A DNA stretch of 64,000 nt from Adiantum capillus-veneris (taxonomy: Eukaryota > Streptophyta > Polypodiopsida > Polypodiales > Pteridaceae), in contig CM043943.1 in assembly GCA_014529385.2 (NCBI GenBank), positions 152,281,592 to 152,345,591 of the forward strand, written 5' to 3'. Each line of letters opens with the position of its first letter. The stretch's first letter is position 1. Of this stretch, positions 62,024 to 64,000 are shown one piece after another. The translations under genes and the position numbers were made by a program. The notes under the pieces are model-generated. The model did no database searches and had not been told where the DNA came from. It worked only from the letters and a program-made list of their open reading frames with translations.

Positions 62024-62150
62024 TGTTGGGAGAAGAAGGGGGGGAGACTGATTGCTTAAACTATTCAACACATGCTCACAAACATCACCATCAACCTGTC
62101 CGCCTCTTTTCCCAATTTCCAAGCACACACACACACACACACCTAGACTA

Positions 62151-62196
<46 letters not shown>

Positions 62197-62569
62197 AGGA
62201 AACATAGAATTGACATAGACAAGATTGTAAGAGTGTGTAAGAAAATTGTAAGGGATAGAGACTTGATTATAGAAAGCAAATAGAGCATAGCATAAGAGAG
62301 TAGAGAAGAGAATCTGCAAGAGAAAGGCCTAAAATCTAGCCACAAACTTCACGGCACCTCTCTTTTGAAGTTGGTATTTAATATATTATTTGTGAGTTTA
62401 AGGTGCCAAAAATTAAGGCCCCCTCTTTTACAACCACTTCACTTTTGTAAATGAGTGCAACTCATTAGTTCTTGCATGACCCATAAGGGGAGTTCCCACT
62501 ACAATTATTTACAAATCCATAGTGGCTCATCGGAATGTAAATCTAAAATATTGTGCGAATATGTTATGG
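62024..62569 (-). repeat. 5' LTR of element B, truncated
   Basis: Starts (plus strand) TGTTGGGAGAAGAAGG and matches the left LTR to about GTGCGAATAT...ATGG, then passes into element D. Relative to the left copy it lacks ~170 bp, the U3 start, including the terminal TGTTATGAG. Carries (CA)n near 62130-62190. Confidence 0.8.
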
Positions 62570-64000
62570 ATGCGGTTAGATGGGACACTACAAGGCAACT
62601 ATCCCCACGAGTTAGACCATAGAGCTACAACTAGGCCTAACCGCCAACCCCAAGTTAACCAGGGTAACTTACAAAGAGGAGGAAGAAATGGAGGACGTGG
62701 TAGGGGAAGAGGAAGACAAGCCCAAGCTTATGCAGCAGTAGGAGAGCCTACTCTAATGAATGATGAAGATGAAAGAGCAACCATGTTTGCCACAATTGAC
62801 AATCTTGGAGCACGCCAGCAATATGCAGTCATTGGCAAACTATTGCAAACCAACAAGGTGAAAAGTTTGAACTACTTATAGATTGTGGTAGCACCCATTC
62901 TTTTCTTTCTCCAAATTTTTTAAGGAAACTTAAGTTGAATCAGTATGCATTCAAAAGAATGGTAGTGGAATTAGAAAATGGAAAAGAAGTCCTTTCTCAA
63001 CATTCAACCAAAAAAGAATAATTTAAATTAGGAGGAGTTTCTGCCTCATTTTACTTTTGCGCCCTACCTGTTGGAATCTATGATGGTATCTTGGGAATGG
63101 ATTGGCTAATAAAAAATCAAGCACACATTCATTGTGTGGAGGGTACTTTATTCTTTAGGAAGGAGGTCCAAGGACATAATGGGAAACCGAAAGCCCATCT
63201 AGATAAGGCTAGTAGACTTATTAAAGGTCTACGTAAGGGACAACCAATCTTCATGTTCAAACTAAACAAAGCCAAAGATTCAGAGTCCAACCAACTTCTG
63301 GCTTAAGAAATTTTTAGATTTGTTTCCAGAAGACCTCTCAAATTTACCTCCCCCAAGGGGGGACACAGACGATGAGATAGAAACGTTTCTAGGTAGTGAA
63401 CCTATTTCCAAAAGACCTTACAAGATGTCTCTACCCGAATCCATAGATTTCAAAGAACAGCTTTGAAAACTAATCGAGCAAGGGTTCATCCGACCAAGTA
63501 TTTCTCCATGAGGAGCACCTGTTTTGTTTCAGAAAAAGAAGGATGGATCCTTACACCTCTGCATAGACTATCGAGGCCTTGATCAGGTATCCGTAAAGAT
63601 CAAGTATCCTATCCCTCACATAGAAGAACTACTGGAAAGATTGCACGGGGCCAAAATGTTCACAAAAATTGATCTCAAGTCAGGGTATCACCAAATGCTG
63701 ATCAAACAAGGAGACATATACAAGACTGCATTCAACACTCGATATGGACACTATGAGTTCATAGTCATGCCCTTTGGCCTTACAGATGCACCAATAACTT
63801 TTAATCGGCTCATGCAAGATATATGTCAAGAATATTTGGATGATCTCTTTCTAGTATTCTTCGATGATATATTGGTATATTCTAAAGATGCTAAGGAGCA
63901 TGAGGAACATGTATGCAAAGTCTTGAGTATTCTTCGGCAGCATCAATTATATGCCAAGATGAGCAAATGTGTCTTTTGCACTCCTGAAGTCAGCTATCTT
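62570..64000 (+). pseudogene. gag-pol: Element D: 5'-truncated Ty3/gypsy gag-pol running off the window
   Basis: Plus strand. The gag tail is Arg/Gly-rich (GGRNGGRGRGRGRQAQAYA, 62680-62745) without a visible CCHC. The protease follows a frame change: LLIDCGSTHSFLS at 62872-62910 (Cys where Ser/Thr is usual) and GIYDGILGMDWL near 63075-63110, with a TAA at 63019. After another shift at about 63296, RT runs from LDLFPEDLSNLPPPRGDTDD through TGA codons at 63464 and 63509 to [31 protein letters not shown] and [10 protein letters not shown]. Catalytic residues of RT are intact. The 5' LTR, PBS and first gag half are missing at the junction with B. Confidence 0.88.

Larger units (their letters stand above)
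55313..62569 (-). mobile_element. Element B: Ty3/gypsy chromovirus, inactivated and internally rearranged
   Basis: LTRs at left (55313-56029) and right (62024-62569, shortened) flank, in minus orientation, a PBS, gag, an inverted gag/protease block, RT, RNase H, integrase and chromodomain. The two LTRs differ by several per cent by eye. Multiple stops and frameshifts, plus an Asn in the RT active site and loss of the second integrase Asp, mean it is dead. The edge at 62569 joins element D directly. Confidence 0.88.

Overview
The window looks like nuclear DNA of a land plant with a large, repeat-packed genome. It is AT-rich and rich in microsatellites, and almost every recognisable coding segment belongs to a Ty3/gypsy LTR retrotransposon (Metaviridae) of a plant type: chromoviruses with a C-terminal chromodomain, and a Tat-like element with two RNase H domains. 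A fern, lycophyte or gymnosperm would fit, but the sequence alone does not decide this. I can support no host protein-coding gene, tRNA, rRNA or CRISPR array.

Layout. 1.5-3.6 kb: minus-strand relic of the protease-spacer region of family F. 4.62-13.37 kb: chromovirus A (plus), with long LTRs, a frame-broken gag and a full pol through chromodomain. 13.4-21.4 kb: mostly unassigned DNA with two ~40-nt poly-G runs, a small integrase relic, a threefold 322-bp tandem repeat in which each unit carries a hairpin, and a Ty1/copia-like relic. 21.47-39.27 kb: old element G (minus, ~2-kb LTRs) split by young element T (minus, 26.74-35.47 kb). T has 1143-bp LTRs about 98% identical and one uninterrupted 1729-codon gag-pol frame; it is the only apparently intact element. 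39.3-42.8 kb: unassigned, with a long (GT)n(GA)n tract. 42.8-48.7 kb: element F1 (minus), with gag, protease and RT present and the rest lost. 49.4-49.5 kb: polypurine tract. 49.6-52.5 kb: C, a decayed minus copy of family A pol. 53.4-54.85 kb: gag and protease relics. 55.3-62.6 kb: chromovirus B (minus), broken by frameshifts and an inverted gag/protease block. 62.6-64.0 kb: 5'-truncated element D (plus), running off the window.

Reading the nest. T disrupted G, and G lies in an older copia-relic background. T could still be active in cis by its catalytic residues (RT, second RNase H, DD35E integrase). A, B, C, F1, F2, G and D are dead or non-autonomous. The most unusual structures are the hairpin-bearing tandem array at 17.9-18.8 kb, the CT-rich tract with repeated AGCGCT palindromes at 25.4-26.4 kb, the inverted block inside B, and the unrecognised, internally duplicated coding remnant inside G.
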